Assembly (NCBI GenBank): GCA_002476495.1
Contig: DLKL01000016.1
Span: forward strand, 1-14,009
Length of the DNA stretch: 14,009 nucleotides
DNA from: Lachnospiraceae bacterium UBA7589
GTDB taxonomy: Bacteria; Bacillota; Clostridia; Lachnospirales; Lachnospiraceae
Reading direction: 5' to 3'
Each line of letters starts with the position of its first letter. The stretch's first letter is position 1. This document shows, piece by piece, positions 13,116 through 14,009 of the stretch. The notes below the pieces were generated by a model. It did not search any database and was not told where the DNA came from. It was given only the letters and a program-made list of their open reading frames with translations. Made by a program: the position numbers and the translations under genes.

Positions 13116-14009
13116 TTACTCGATAATTGTTGCAACTCTTCCTGAACCTACTGTTCTACCACCTTCACGGATAGCGAATGTAAGACCCTGAGCCATAGCG
13201 ATTGGGTGAATAAGCTCGATAGTCATCTCTACGTTATCACCAGGCATACACATCTCAGTACCGGCTGGAAGGTTACATACACCAGTTACGTCAGTAGTTC
13301 TGAAGTAGAACTGTGGACGATAGTTGTTGAAGAATGGAGTATGACGTCCACCCTCGTCCTTAGTAAGAACGTAAACCTGAGCAGTAAACTTAGTATGGCA
13401 GGTAACTGAACCTGGCTTACAAAGAACCTGACCTCTAACGATATCCTCTCTCTTAATACCACGAAGAAGAGCACCGATGTTATCACCAGCCTGTCCTTCA
13501 TCAAGGAGCTTTCTGAACATCTCGATACCGGTTACAGTAGTCTTCTGCTTCTCTGGCTTAATACCAACGATTTCAACTTCCTCATTTACATGGATAACAC
13601 CAGCCTCAACTCTACCGGTTGCAACTGTACCACGACCTGTAATAGTAAATACATCCTCAACAGGCATAAGGAAATCCTTATCAGTATCTCTCTTAGGATC
13701 TGGAATATACTCATCAACTGTATGCATAAGCTCAAGAATCTTATCGCCCCACTCTGAGCTTGGATCCTCAAGAGCCTTAAGAGCTGAACCCTTAACGATA
13801 GGACAATCAGTGAAGTCATACTCCTCGAGAGCCTCAGTGATTTCCATCTCAACGAGCTCAAGGAGCTCCTCATCATCAACCATATCACACTTATTCATAA
13901 ATACTACGATATAAGGTACACCAACCTGACGTGAAAGAAGGATGTGCTCCTTAGTCTGAGCCATAACACCATCAGTTGCAGCAACAACGAGGATAGCACC
14001 ATCCATCTG
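13116..14009 (-). CDS. tuf: Translation elongation factor Tu (3' part; start lies outside the window)
   Basis: EF-Tu carries aminoacyl-tRNA to the ribosome as a GTP complex. The visible 297 residues correspond to about residue 100 to the end of a protein of about 397. The rest of the GTPase domain shows QMDGAILVVAATDGVM, the guanine-specificity motif NKCD and the SALKALE motif. Domain 2 has DVFTITGRGTVATGRVEAG and GIKREDIVRGQVLCKPGS. Domain 3 has FTAQVYVLTKDEGGRHTPFF and YRPQFYFRTTDVTG, ending GGRTVGSGRVATIIE. The frame is open to the window edge, so the gene is cut only by the window. Codon use is strongly biased and richer in G+C than in the other genes, fitting very high expression. The P-loop and switch I lie outside the window. 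Confidence 0.98.
   Translation of the reverse strand, partial: QMDGAILVVAATDGVMAQTKEHILLSRQVGVPYIVVFMNKCDMVDDEELLELVEMEITEALEEYDFTDCPIVKGSALKALEDPSSEWGDKILELMHTVDEYIPDPKRDTDKDFLMPVEDVFTITGRGTVATGRVEAGVIHVNEEVEIVGIKPEKQKTTVTGIEMFRKLLDEGQAGDNIGALLRGIKREDIVRGQVLCKPGSVTCHTKFTAQVYVLTKDEGGRHTPFFNNYRPQFYFRTTDVTGVCNLPAGTEMCMPGDNVEMTIELIHPIAMAQGLTFAIREGGRTVGSGRVATIIE

Noticed and set aside
13206..13914. Plus-strand and off-frame open frames inside tuf
   Set aside because: They are shadows of the strongly biased tuf codons; EF-Tu is unambiguous.

Overview
The window looks like a chromosomal segment of a low-GC Firmicute, most likely a gut Lachnospiraceae (Clostridia). The support is an AT-rich base composition, strong Shine-Dalgarno sites, a Clostridia-like EF-Tu, and Cas9/Cas1/Csn2 proteins of the kind I associate with that family. 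This family-level placement is inference from protein flavour only; no search was run. Almost every gene is on the minus strand.

Region 1 (1-6360) is a complete type II-A CRISPR-Cas locus with its array running off the left edge. On the minus strand the order is cas9 - cas1 - cas2 - csn2 - leader - first repeat. The genes overlap by 4-11 bases, so they are surely one transcript. Upstream of cas9, on the opposite strand, is a tracrRNA gene with a near-consensus promoter (TTGACA-17-TATACT). Its anti-repeat matches the visible repeat over 13 identical bases, and it ends in a Rho-independent terminator. The best promoter for the cas operon lies on the far side of the tracrRNA gene. If it is used, the cas9 mRNA leader is antisense to the whole tracrRNA and passes the same, largely symmetrical, terminator hairpin. 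Cas9 makes and uses crRNA:tracrRNA-guided cuts, Cas1-Cas2-Csn2 with Cas9 acquire spacers, and tracrRNA links array and effector.

Region 2 (6361-9595) reads, in transcription order: a 16-codon small ORF with a strong ribosome site, a 290-residue charged protein of unknown role, a 12-cysteine DUF3795-type protein, and an ABC-2 type exporter (ATPase then permease). There is a promoter in front of the small ORF and a perfect 17-base palindrome just upstream of the DUF3795 gene.

Region 3 (9596-12634) holds a dead RhuM-family gene of mobile-element type, broken by an internal deletion whose joint carries an apparent 6-base microhomology. Next to it are a short coding-like remnant and a membrane-anchored S41-type protease that lacks the usual catalytic lysine. 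The protease has a long structured 5' leader with a 4-codon mini-ORF. The 450 bases upstream of the protease also hold a minus-strand terminator with no clear gene attached.

Region 4 (12635-14009) has one plus-strand gene for a 74-residue protein of unknown function, with its own promoter, dyad and terminator, then the 3' three-quarters of tuf (EF-Tu) with a classic terminator. The defence island therefore sits among housekeeping and variable genes, with decayed mobile DNA nearby.
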